A stretch of 64,000 nt of DNA from Rhodococcus opacus (GTDB taxonomy: Bacteria > Actinomycetota > Actinomycetes > Mycobacteriales > Mycobacteriaceae). The position numbers and the translations under genes are program-made. The stretch lies in contig NZ_JAAXPA010000013.1 in NCBI RefSeq assembly GCF_012396235.1, positions 1-64,000 of the forward strand. Reading direction: 5' to 3'. Position 1 is the first letter of the stretch. Every line of letters begins with the position of its first letter. The notes beneath the pieces are model-generated. The model was not told where the DNA came from. It was given only the letters and a program-made list of their open reading frames with translations, and did not search any database. Of this stretch, positions 9,257-16,590 are shown in pieces.

Positions 9257-9285
9257 AGTTGCACACAACTAGGTTGTGCACAACC
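9257..9285. promoter_or_regulatory. Probable OhrR operator, two inverted repeats
   Basis: Just upstream of ohrR lie an imperfect palindrome AGTTGCACACAACT (9257-9270) and a perfect 14-bp palindrome GGTTGTGCACAACC (9272-9285), one base apart and sharing TTG and CAA half sites. Position and symmetry fit an autoregulatory MarR/OhrR site. It also lies upstream of the divergent riboswitch transcript, so it could affect that promoter. Assignment to OhrR is inference. Confidence 0.65.
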
Positions 9286-9326
9286 AAGAACTGGAATCGG
9301 TGATTGCGCTTACACTGTTGGCCAGT

Positions 9327-9412
9327 GACACGGGGTGCTGCCCGGCGACGAGCCGGACGGCTGAGAACAGACCCGTCGAACCTGAACTGGGTAATGCCGG
9401 CGAAGGGATGTC
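9327..9412 (+). promoter_or_regulatory. Thiamine pyrophosphate (TPP) riboswitch, THI element
   Basis: Near-consensus THI-box: GGGGTGC near the 5' side, CTGAGA, ACCC, GAACCTGAACTGGGTAAT and GCCGGCGAAGGGA in the right order, closed by GACA/TGTC at the ends (9327-9330 with 9409-9412). A possible -10 hexamer TACACT lies at 9311-9316. The aptamer ends about 60 bases before the ATG of the SDR gene, a layout compatible with control of translation initiation. TPP binding is expected to repress the downstream genes. Confidence 0.93.
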
Positions 9413-9473
9413 GCGGAGACGGCCGTATGCGCTCATCCGATGTCTCGTCGCCGACCGAACGGAAGGTGACAGC

Positions 9474-10238
9474 ATGCAGCTCGACAAGCAGATCGTCCTG
9501 GTGACCGGCGGTGGGCGGGGCCTCGGCGCCGCCATCGTGCGGTCGTTCGCGGCGCAGAACGCGCGGGTGATCGTGAACTACCGGAACAGCCGGGAGGCGG
9601 CCGAAGAACTCGCGACCTCCCTGGGCGCGGACCGTGCGGTCGCGCTCCGGGCCGACGTCACGGACGCCGGACAGGTGGCGGCGCTGTTCTCCGCGGCGGA
9701 AGAACACTTCGGCTCACCGGTGACCACGGTGATCAACAACGCGCTCGCCGACTTCTCCTTCAACGGCGACGCACGCGACAAGGCGGACGTCATCACGTGG
9801 GATGCCTTCGACTCGCAGCTGCGTGGCAGCGTGAAGGCGACCCTGCACACGACGCAGGCCGCGCTGCCGGGCATGCGTTCGCTCGGGTTCGGCCGGATCG
9901 TGAACATCGGAACCAACCTGTTCCAGAACCCCGTCGTCCCGTACCACGACTACACGGCCGCCAAGGCCGCGGCGTTGTCGCTGACCCGCACGCTCGCGGC
10001 CGACCTCGGTCCCGACGGCATCACCGTCAACATGGTGTCGGGCGGGCTGCTCCGCACCACCGACGCGAGCGCCGCCACTCCCGACGAGGTGTTCGACCTC
10101 ATCGCGGCGAGCACCCCGCTGCAGCGGGTCACCACGCCGGACGAGTTCGCCGACGCGGTGCTGTTCTTCGCGTCCCCGTGGTCGCGTGCGGTGACCGGCC
10201 AGAACCTCGTCGTCGACGGCGGACTGGTCAAGGACTGA
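9474..10238 (+). CDS. SDR oxidoreductase under TPP-riboswitch control
   Basis: A 254-residue FabG-like SDR: TGGGRGLG cofactor motif, NNA segment, YTAAK catalytic pair and a VDGGLVKD C-terminus. The residue 13 before the Tyr is Thr (IGTN) instead of the usual Ser. The ATG was chosen for its GGAAGG site seven bases upstream and because it starts exactly at the Rossmann fold; upstream in-frame sequence is riboswitch. The next gene starts one base after its stop, so it forms an operon with the flavin monooxygenase. Riboswitch control suggests a role in making, salvaging or modifying thiamine or its precursors; the reaction is unknown. Confidence 0.88.
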   Translation: MQLDKQIVLVTGGGRGLGAAIVRSFAAQNARVIVNYRNSREAAEELATSLGADRAVALRADVTDAGQVAALFSAAEEHFGSPVTTVINNALADFSFNGDARDKADVITWDAFDSQLRGSVKATLHTTQAALPGMRSLGFGRIVNIGTNLFQNPVVPYHDYTAAKAAALSLTRTLAADLGPDGITVNMVSGGLLRTTDASAATPDEVFDLIAASTPLQRVTTPDEFADAVLFFASPWSRAVTGQNLVVDGGLVKD

Positions 10239-10239
10239 C

Positions 10240-11535
10240 ATGAGCGACGCCCGGCAACTGCACTTCAACGCGTTCCTCTACAGCTGCGGGCACCACGGCG
10301 CCGCGTGGCGGCACCCCTCGTCCCAGGTGGAGCGCCTCTGCGACATCGCCTACTACGAGGAGTTGGCGCAGACCGCGGAGCGCGGATGCCTCGACGCGGT
10401 GTTCTTCGCGGACGGGCATTCGGTGCGCGACCCCGCATCCGGAGGCATGTGGTTCCTCGAACCGCTCACCGCGCTGTCCGCGATGGCGCGGGCGACGGAG
10501 CGGGTCGGACTCGTGACGACGGTGTCCACCACGTTCTACACACCGTTCCACGCCGCCCGGATGCTGGCGTCGCTCGACCACATCAGCGGCGGCCGTGCCG
10601 GCTGGAACGTGGTGACGTCCATGTTCGACGCCGAAGCGCGCAACCACGGACTCGAGGCGATGCCGCCGCACGACGAACGCTATTCGCGCGCCGCGGAGTT
10701 CGTCGACGTGGCACTTGCTCTGTGGGATTCGTGGGAGCCCGACGCGCTCGTGCTCGACCGTGAGGGCATCTTCGCGGACCCGGCCAAGGTGAAGCCGGTC
10801 GAGCATCGGGGAAAGCATTTCCTCGTGGACGGTCCGCTGAACGTGCCGCATTCGCCGCAGGGTCGTCCCGTGCTGTTCCAGGCCGGCGCGTCCGATCAGG
10901 GCCGCGACCTGGCCGCCCGGTGCGCCGAGGGCATCTACGCCGTCGCCTACGACCTCACGGCCGCGCAGAGCTACTACGGCGACGTGAAGCGGCGCATCCG
11001 TGCGGCGGGCCGCGACGCCGACGCGGTGGTCGTGATGCCCGGTCTGGTGACCTATGTCGGCTCGACCGGTGCGGAGGCCCGGCGGAAGAAGGCGGAACTC
11101 GACGCGCTTCTGCCCGTCGAACAGTCGCTGGCGCAGTTGTCGATGTTCGTCCAGCAGGACTGCAGTGCCTGGGAATTGGACGCACCGGTTCCCGCGCTGC
11201 CGCCACTGTCGGAGTTCACCGGGCCGCAGGGCCGGTACGACACGATCCTGCGGATCATCGACAAGGACCGTCCCACCGTGCGGTCGCTGCTGGGCACGTT
11301 GGCGGCCGGTGGCGGCCACTGCACCATGATCGGAACCCCGGAATCGATCGCCGACGAGATCGAGGTGTGGTTCCGCCGCGGCGGGGCCGATGGCTTCAAC
11401 CTGATGCCGCCGCTCTACCCGAACGGCCTCGCCGACTTCGTCGACGAGGTGATCCCCGTCCTGCAGAAGCGTGGACTGTTCCGCGCGGAGTATGAGACAG
11501 ACACTCTGCGCGACCATCTCCGGGGGCGCCCGTAG
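10240..11535 (+). CDS. NtaA/SnaA/DszA-type flavin-dependent monooxygenase
   Basis: A 431-residue luciferase-like enzyme of the nitrilotriacetate/pristinamycin/dibenzothiophene monooxygenase group, which uses reduced FMN supplied by a separate reductase. Group marks include HFNAF near the N-terminus, WFLEPLTALSAMARATERVGL, HISGGRAGWNVVTS and GRPVLFQAGASDQGRDLAA. It is translationally close-coupled to the SDR and therefore downstream of the TPP riboswitch. Relatives attack C-N or C-S bonds, so oxidation of a thiazole or pyrimidine derivative is conceivable, but that is inference. No flavin reductase gene is adjacent. Confidence 0.9.
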   Translation: MSDARQLHFNAFLYSCGHHGAAWRHPSSQVERLCDIAYYEELAQTAERGCLDAVFFADGHSVRDPASGGMWFLEPLTALSAMARATERVGLVTTVSTTFYTPFHAARMLASLDHISGGRAGWNVVTSMFDAEARNHGLEAMPPHDERYSRAAEFVDVALALWDSWEPDALVLDREGIFADPAKVKPVEHRGKHFLVDGPLNVPHSPQGRPVLFQAGASDQGRDLAARCAEGIYAVAYDLTAAQSYYGDVKRRIRAAGRDADAVVVMPGLVTYVGSTGAEARRKKAELDALLPVEQSLAQLSMFVQQDCSAWELDAPVPALPPLSEFTGPQGRYDTILRIIDKDRPTVRSLLGTLAAGGGHCTMIGTPESIADEIEVWFRRGGADGFNLMPPLYPNGLADFVDEVIPVLQKRGLFRAEYETDTLRDHLRGRP

Positions 11536-11655
11536 TTGCCACCACAAAGAACACAACCTTCTCTAAGTACGCAACAGTGACTGTGAGCGTCCCTCCCCCC
11601 GACACTGGCTGTTATCGCGATCACACCACGACGCGAGTTCGGACGAGGAGTGGCA

Positions 11656-13065
11656 ATGCTGGTAGCACTCGGCTTTCTGATGGTGGCCGTGTTCATGTTC
11701 TTGATCATGTCCAAACGGGCCACTCCCGTGGTCGGGTTGATCGCCGTCCCGGTCGCATTCGGGATCGCGGCCGGGGCCGGCCTCGGCATCGGCGACATGA
11801 TCACCGACGGGATCAAGGCGCTGGCACCGACGGCCGCCTTGCTGTTCTTCGCGATCATCTTCTTCGGGATCATGATCGACGTCGGCTTGTTCGACCCGCT
11901 GGTGAAACTCATCCTCCGGCTCGTCCGCAACGACCCCATGCGGCTCGTCGTCGGCACCGCGGTGCTCGCGATGGTGGTGTCGCTGGACGGTGACGGATCC
12001 ACGACGTTCATCATCGTGACGTCCGCACTGCTGCCGCTGTACATGAAGCTGAAGGTCAGCCCCGTGGTTCTGACGGTGGTCGCCGGCCTCGCGAACGGCG
12101 CGATGAACATCGTCCCGTGGGGTGGACCGACGGTCCGGGCAGCCGCGGCGCTGGGAATCTCACCGTCGGACGTGTTCGTGCCGATGATCCCGTCGCTGGT
12201 GGTCGGACTGCTCGTCGTGCTGCTGTTCGCCGTGCAGCTGGGCTACAGCGAACGCCGCCGCATCGGAACGCTCGAACTCACCGACGAGCGTCTCCTCGTC
12301 TCCGCAGGCTCCGGCCTCCGGCGGTCCGTGACCGGATCCGGATCCGGGGGCAATGGTGACGCACCCCGAACGGGTGGCGGCTCCGGCGACGCCGGATCGG
12401 ACGACGGCCAGGGCTTCGTCGACGGTCTCGACCCCCAGCGGCCCACGCTGCGGCCGAAGCTGCTGTGGTTCAACGCGCTCGTGACGGTGGCGCTCCTCGT
12501 CGTGCTCGTGATGGACGTACTGCCTATTCCGGTCCTGTTCATGGTTGCCGCATCGATCGCGCTGACGGTGAACTTCCCGCGGGTCAAGGAACAGCAGGAA
12601 GCGATCACCCGCCACTCGTCGAGCATCGTCTCCGTGGTCGCGATGGTGTTCGCCGCGGCCGTGCTCACCGGCGTATTCCAGGGCACCGGAATGGTCGAGG
12701 CCATGGCGCAGTGGCTGCTCGAAATCATCCCGGCCTCGCTCGGACCGCACCTGGCCGTCATCACGGGCATCCTGAGCCTGCCGTTCACGTTCTTCATGAG
12801 CAACGACGCCTTCTACTTCGGCATCATGCCCGTGCTCGCCGAGACGGCGGCCACGTACGGCATCGAGCCGGTCGAGATGGCCCGCGCATCCATCACCGGC
12901 CAGACGTTCCACATGCAGAGCCCCCTCGTCCCGGCCATCCTCCTGCTCGTGACCCTGGCGGGTGTCCCGCTGGCGGACCATCACAAGAAGGTGCTGTGGC
13001 GCGCGGCGCTGGTGTCGCTGTCGATGCTGGTGATCGGTGTGGTCCTCGGCCAGATCCCCTGGTGA
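11656..13065 (+). CDS. CitMHS-family divalent-metal citrate transporter
   Basis: A 469-residue polytopic membrane protein of the CitMHS family, which imports metal-citrate complexes with protons. Family regions are seen at DGDGSTTFIIVTSALLPLY, NIVPWGGPTVRAAAALG, and FFMSNDAFYFGIMPVLAETA with MQSPLVPAILLLV. A polar, Gly-rich cytoplasmic loop separates the halves (about residues 215-262). The ATG was taken over a GTG two codons upstream because GAGGAG lies five bases before it. It follows the monooxygenase by 120 bases, so co-regulation by the riboswitch is possible but not shown. Confidence 0.9.
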   Translation: MLVALGFLMVAVFMFLIMSKRATPVVGLIAVPVAFGIAAGAGLGIGDMITDGIKALAPTAALLFFAIIFFGIMIDVGLFDPLVKLILRLVRNDPMRLVVGTAVLAMVVSLDGDGSTTFIIVTSALLPLYMKLKVSPVVLTVVAGLANGAMNIVPWGGPTVRAAAALGISPSDVFVPMIPSLVVGLLVVLLFAVQLGYSERRRIGTLELTDERLLVSAGSGLRRSVTGSGSGGNGDAPRTGGGSGDAGSDDGQGFVDGLDPQRPTLRPKLLWFNALVTVALLVVLVMDVLPIPVLFMVAASIALTVNFPRVKEQQEAITRHSSSIVSVVAMVFAAAVLTGVFQGTGMVEAMAQWLLEIIPASLGPHLAVITGILSLPFTFFMSNDAFYFGIMPVLAETAATYGIEPVEMARASITGQTFHMQSPLVPAILLLVTLAGVPLADHHKKVLWRAALVSLSMLVIGVVLGQIPW

Positions 13066-13066
13066 C

Positions 13067-13252
13067 CTAGTCCTCGGTGTCGGTGTCGGTGTCGGTGGCG
13101 GGGCCCTCAGGGGTCGCGCCACCTTCGCCGCTCCAGTCGGCGCCCGAACTCTTGTCGTCCTCGGCCGGATCGGACATCACGTCCTTGTCCGCGCCCGGGG
13201 CGCCGCTGTCGGTGGTCGTGGTCTTCGGTCCGGATGCGTCCTTCGGTGTCAT
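13067..13252 (-). CDS. Small acidic, probably disordered hypothetical protein
   Basis: A 61-residue reading frame rich in Asp, Glu, Thr, Ser, Gly and Pro with no hydrophobic core, ending in a run of alternating Asp and Thr. This looks like an intrinsically disordered protein. It overlaps no other credible gene and its stop lies one base from the stop of the CitMHS gene. No clear ribosome site is visible, so it is a tentative call with no assigned function. Confidence 0.45.
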   Translation of the reverse strand: MTPKDASGPKTTTTDSGAPGADKDVMSDPAEDDKSSGADWSGEGGATPEGPATDTDTDTED

Positions 13253-13328
13253 GTCCGACGAATACCCCGCCGGCAGGGTTCTCCAATCAGACGGACCCGG
13301 GTCTGCAATTCGAAAACTCCGTCGGGGA

Positions 13329-13359
13329 TTGGCAGGTGAACAATACTTCGACGTAGTGT
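13329..13359 (+). promoter_or_regulatory. Possible lsr2 promoter
   Basis: A TTGGCA hexamer (13329-13334) and TAGTGT (13354-13359) are separated by 19 bases upstream of lsr2. The spacing is slightly long for a SigA promoter; this is a weak by-eye call. Confidence 0.3.
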
Positions 13360-13392
13360 TCCCCGGGTTATCGACGATGAAGGAGTGGGACT

Positions 13393-13734
13393 GTGGCGCG
13401 CAAAGTTGTTGTCGAACGCATCGACGACATCGACGGAACTCCGATCAAGAACGGTAAGGGGGAGACCATTCCGTTCTCTGTCGACGGCGTCGACTACGAG
13501 ATCGATCTGAAGGTCAAGAACGCCAGGGAATTCCACAAGACTCTCGACTACTACATCGAGCATGCAACTCGGGTCGGTGGAAGAAAGCGTCGGTCGACTC
13601 CTGCAGTGGCACCGTCGCAGGGACGGAGCCAGGCAAAGGAAATTCGAGAATGGGCGACGTCGCAGGGGTATGAGTTGTCCACGCGTGGACGTATTCCTGC
13701 CGAGATCGAGGAAGCGTACAACGCCGCTCACTGA
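13393..13734 (+). CDS. lsr2: Lsr2-family nucleoid-associated protein
   Basis: A 113-residue Lsr2 protein, the actinobacterial H-NS functional analogue that bridges AT-rich DNA and silences acquired genes. The N-terminal dimerisation domain (KVVVERIDDIDGTPI...VDYEIDL) is followed by a basic linker and the C-terminal DNA-binding domain with the AT-hook-like RGRIP motif in STRGRIPAEIEEAY. GTG start with AAGGAG about eight bases upstream. Rhodococci often carry more than one lsr2 paralogue; whether this is the main copy cannot be told here. A hairpin terminator follows. Confidence 0.93.
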   Translation: MARKVVVERIDDIDGTPIKNGKGETIPFSVDGVDYEIDLKVKNAREFHKTLDYYIEHATRVGGRKRRSTPAVAPSQGRSQAKEIREWATSQGYELSTRGRIPAEIEEAYNAAH

Positions 13735-13759
13735 GTCAACGGTGTCGCGGATGGTCGGC

Positions 13760-13793
13760 GCCTCCAGCCGCCCTGTTCAGGTCGGCTGGAGGC
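13760..13793. terminator. Hairpin between lsr2 and the NlpC/P60-like gene
   Basis: Perfect 11-bp inverted repeat, GCCTCCAGCCG and its complement, with a 12-base loop, placed between two convergent genes. There is no strong U-tract, as is common for actinobacterial terminators; it could serve both directions. Confidence 0.7.
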
Positions 13794-13805
13794 TGTAATC
13801 GGTCG

Positions 13806-14210
13806 TCAGTATCGGCGCGCTGCGTGAAATGACATGGAGTTCATGGCTACTCGCGTGACCGGCCGTCCCGGAGCGGGTGCGTGGACGACTGTGTCGTTCC
13901 CTGCATAGATCCCCGCGTGGCCGCCCCCGTAGAAGAGGACGACGTCACCGGGTTGCAGGTCGCTCTCGTCCACGGCGGTCCCGTGTCGTAGTTGCTCGTA
14001 GGTGGTGCGCGGAACGGCTACACCGGCCTGTTTGTACGCCCATTGAACGAGCCCGGAGCTGTCGAAGGCGCGGTGGTCGCCGGCGCCGCGGATGCACGGG
14101 ATTCCGATTCTGGATGCGGCGGCATGCAGTGCGTGGCGTCCCGGCCGCACCGGAGGCCGGCGGAGCGTGTGAACCAGGTGATATCCGTGATTCCCGGTGT
14201 GTGGGTTCAT
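13806..14210 (-). CDS. Degenerate NlpC/P60-like protein lacking the catalytic Cys
   Basis: The C-terminal part clearly follows the NlpC/P60 peptidoglycan hydrolase pattern: SSGLVQWAYKQAGV, PRTTYEQLRHG, LQPGDVVLFY and GHAGIYAG with the active-site His. The nucleophile position, normally DCSG, reads FDSSG, so Cys is Ser, and the preceding YVWGG motif is replaced by CIRGA. No signal peptide is present from this ATG, and the frame, open back to 14360, shows none there either. The enzyme is probably inactive or a decaying paralogue. Start choice is weak (GGAG about 11 bases upstream). It converges with lsr2. Confidence 0.65.
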   Translation of the reverse strand: MNPHTGNHGYHLVHTLRRPPVRPGRHALHAAASRIGIPCIRGAGDHRAFDSSGLVQWAYKQAGVAVPRTTYEQLRHGTAVDESDLQPGDVVLFYGGGHAGIYAGNDTVVHAPAPGRPVTRVAMNSMSFHAARRY

Positions 14211-14482
14211 GCCGTCGTTACTCCAGTGCGCTCGGTGTGGTGTCGCGTCGTCGAGACGTCCGATTACAGGGTGTTCCCGGCGCGATCCGGGCGCATCGGC
14301 CGAATTACCCGGATACGTGCCTGTCTTCTCTGCGGATTCGACGGCCGCCGGGTAAACCATTCGATCTGGTCGGTTTGGTACTCGCGAGTAGTGCGGGCCC
14401 CTCGTAACGTCGATCGGGTAACTGTCAGGTCAAAGGGAGTGGTCCGCTACGTCCTGTGGACTGGGATGAAGGAAGGCGGACG

Positions 14483-14704
14483 ATGACGATCCGAGAATCG
14501 GCGAACTGTGCTTTCGGTGTCGCACGCTTGGTGTTCGACGCGGGAGCTGCCCTCCTGTCCGTTGCCGTGGCGGTACCGGTCGCCTTCGCCGCGGGCGAGG
14601 CGAGATCGATGGCACTCACGGCACGTGGTGACATCACGCCGGCCGCCGGGCCGGCGGACAGCGAGCATGTGCACGACCTGGGGACCGTCGTCGAACTGAT
14701 CTAG
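14483..14704 (+). CDS. Small hypothetical protein with hydrophobic N-terminus
   Basis: A 73-residue frame with AAGGAAGG seven bases before its ATG. A hydrophobic segment (about residues 15-37, ending in FAAGEA) could be a membrane anchor or signal sequence; the rest is short and polar, ending near HVHDLGTVVELI. No family recognised. The good ribosome site and position between genes support it being real. Confidence 0.5.
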   Translation: MTIRESANCAFGVARLVFDAGAALLSVAVAVPVAFAAGEARSMALTARGDITPAAGPADSEHVHDLGTVVELI

Positions 14705-14731
14705 CCGACACCGAATCGTTCTACCCGCTCG

Positions 14732-15658
14732 TCACCCCGTGGTGGAGTGTGCTCCGGTCATCAAGGCGGCGAGGTCGTCCGGTTCGAGGAACGACGGGGG
14801 CGGCGGTGGCCCCCAGGCGTACAGACCTTGCAGGCTGTGGAGCACTTCCGGTGACCAGAGTTCGTCCTCGGGGACGGTGTCCATGTCGGAGTAGTACTCG
14901 GAGAAGTTCCCCGCCGGGTCCTTGAGGTACCAGAAGAAGTTCGCGCCGGCATAGTGCCGTCCGAGACCCCAGATGTGGCGTTCGGGGTTGTTCTCGAGCA
15001 TCGCGTGGGCGCCGCGGCCGACCTCGTCGATGTCGTCGACCTGCCAGCTGGTGTGATGCAGGAAGTTCACCGGTGCGGCCATGACGAGCACGTTGTGGTG
15101 CTCGGCGGAGCAGCGCAGGAACGCGGCCTTGTCGCCCATGTAGTCGCTGACCTTGAATCCGAGACCCTCGGTGAAGAATTGCATCGTGGTCTGGAGGTCG
15201 GTGGACCCGATCACCGCGTGCCCGAGTTTGCGGGGGCGCACCGGCTCGGTGCGGGTGAGGAACGGGGCCCGCCCCCAGCGGTCGATGCGCCCAGGCCCGT
15301 TGTACGGCGTCGGCAACACCGCGGGCTCGATGACGATCCGGGGCCGGACCGCCACCCTGACGATCGTGCCGGTGACCGGTTCGACGGCACTGACGGACGT
15401 GCCGTTCTGCTCGATCGCCACACCGAGCCCGGTCAGCCGTGAAGTGATGGCGGTGATGTCGTCCGGGTCGTCGGCGGCGACGGTCAATTCGACCAGCCGC
15501 CGGGTCGGGGCGTGCACGATGTGGAGTTGTTCGCCGCCGTTGCGGGTGGCGAACACCCCGTTCCCGCGGTGCTCGAGGCCGAATTCGATGTAGTAGGCGA
15601 TGGTGTCGTCGACGTTGGGGACGCCGACGGTGACCTTGCCCAGTCCGTGCAGTGCCAT
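14732..15658 (-). CDS. VOC-family extradiol ring-cleavage dioxygenase
   Basis: A 308-residue two-module vicinal oxygen chelate protein of the type I extradiol dioxygenase fold. The C-terminal module has the Fe(II) ligand pattern: His in KLGHAVIG, His in VNFLHHTSWQVDD and Glu in GNFSEYYSD. Such enzymes open catecholic rings next to the diol. It is the last gene of a run of four (amidohydrolase, MFS carrier, FAH enzyme, dioxygenase), starting 12 bases after the FAH stop. The ring substrate is unknown. Confidence 0.92.
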   Translation of the reverse strand: MALHGLGKVTVGVPNVDDTIAYYIEFGLEHRGNGVFATRNGGEQLHIVHAPTRRLVELTVAADDPDDITAITSRLTGLGVAIEQNGTSVSAVEPVTGTIVRVAVRPRIVIEPAVLPTPYNGPGRIDRWGRAPFLTRTEPVRPRKLGHAVIGSTDLQTTMQFFTEGLGFKVSDYMGDKAAFLRCSAEHHNVLVMAAPVNFLHHTSWQVDDIDEVGRGAHAMLENNPERHIWGLGRHYAGANFFWYLKDPAGNFSEYYSDMDTVPEDELWSPEVLHSLQGLYAWGPPPPPSFLEPDDLAALMTGAHSTTG

Positions 15659-15670
15659 GATCGGTGTCCT

Positions 15671-16552
15671 CTACTTCGCGTCGGGGTCGGCGACGAAACG
15701 CTGATGAAGTGTGCCGATGCCGTCGATCCAGCTGTCGAGTTTCTCGCCGGCCTGCAGGAACCGTTGCGGGTCGCGGCCGACGCCGACGCCGGCGGGGGTG
15801 CCGGTGAAGATGACATCACCCGGATAGAGGGTCACGGTGCGGGAGAGGGTGGCGATCAGCTTCGAGACCGGGAAGATCAGGTCGCGGGTGCGGCCCTTCT
15901 GCACTTGTTCACCGTCGATGGTGCAGCCGAGTTCGAGGTCGTCGGGGTCGGTGAACTCGTCCGAGGTGACCAGCCACGGACCTTGCGGAGAGAAACCGGC
16001 GAACGATTTTCCGAGCCCGAATTGCGGTGCGGGACCACGGGTCTGGGTGATCCGTTCGGAGATGTCCTGTCCGGCGGTGAGGCCGGCGACGTGGGACCAG
16101 GCGTCGGCCTCGTCGATGTTGGTGGTGTCGCGGCCGATGACGGCGACGAGTTCGATCTCCCAGTCGACGTTGCCGCCGGCGGGAACCACGACGTCGGTGT
16201 CGGGGCCGGTGAAGCTGGAGGAGTACTTGGTGAACACCGGCGGCACATGGGTGGGGGATTCGAAACCGGATTCGGCGGCGTGCGCGTGGTAGTTCAGCCC
16301 GACCGCGAACACCTGCCGGGGAGCCGGTGACGGTGCACCCAGCAGGGACCGGTCGATCGGGAAGCTGTCGTCGGCCAGGGCCGAGAGGTCCTGGTCGGTG
16401 GCCCAGGCGGTGACATCGTCCCAAGCCTGATAGACGGCGGGCAGGTCGGGGCCGAACCGGCCACGGGAGGCGTGAGCGAGGTCGACGCCCCGCTCGGCCC
16501 CCTCGGCTCCGATGACGAGGGCGGCACGGTCGTCGATGTTGGCGATACGCAT
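15671..16552 (-). CDS. FAH-family (fumarylacetoacetate hydrolase-like) enzyme
   Basis: A 293-residue protein with the FAH fold: GLNYHAHAAESG, FTKYSSSF, VDWEIELVAVIGR with the metal-binding Glu residues, and VIFTGTPAGVGVGR. Members hydrolyse, hydrate, decarboxylate or isomerise the dienoic or oxo-acid products made by extradiol dioxygenases. Its place directly before the dioxygenase gene supports action on the ring-cleavage product. The start is the ATG giving MRIANIDDRA; the frame is open upstream but that sequence belongs to the MFS gene on the same strand. Confidence 0.92.
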   Translation of the reverse strand: MRIANIDDRAALVIGAEGAERGVDLAHASRGRFGPDLPAVYQAWDDVTAWATDQDLSALADDSFPIDRSLLGAPSPAPRQVFAVGLNYHAHAAESGFESPTHVPPVFTKYSSSFTGPDTDVVVPAGGNVDWEIELVAVIGRDTTNIDEADAWSHVAGLTAGQDISERITQTRGPAPQFGLGKSFAGFSPQGPWLVTSDEFTDPDDLELGCTIDGEQVQKGRTRDLIFPVSKLIATLSRTVTLYPGDVIFTGTPAGVGVGRDPQRFLQAGEKLDSWIDGIGTLHQRFVADPDAK

Positions 16553-16590
16553 GAAAGTGGTTCTCCTGGAGCGGTGTCTGTTATGTGTGG

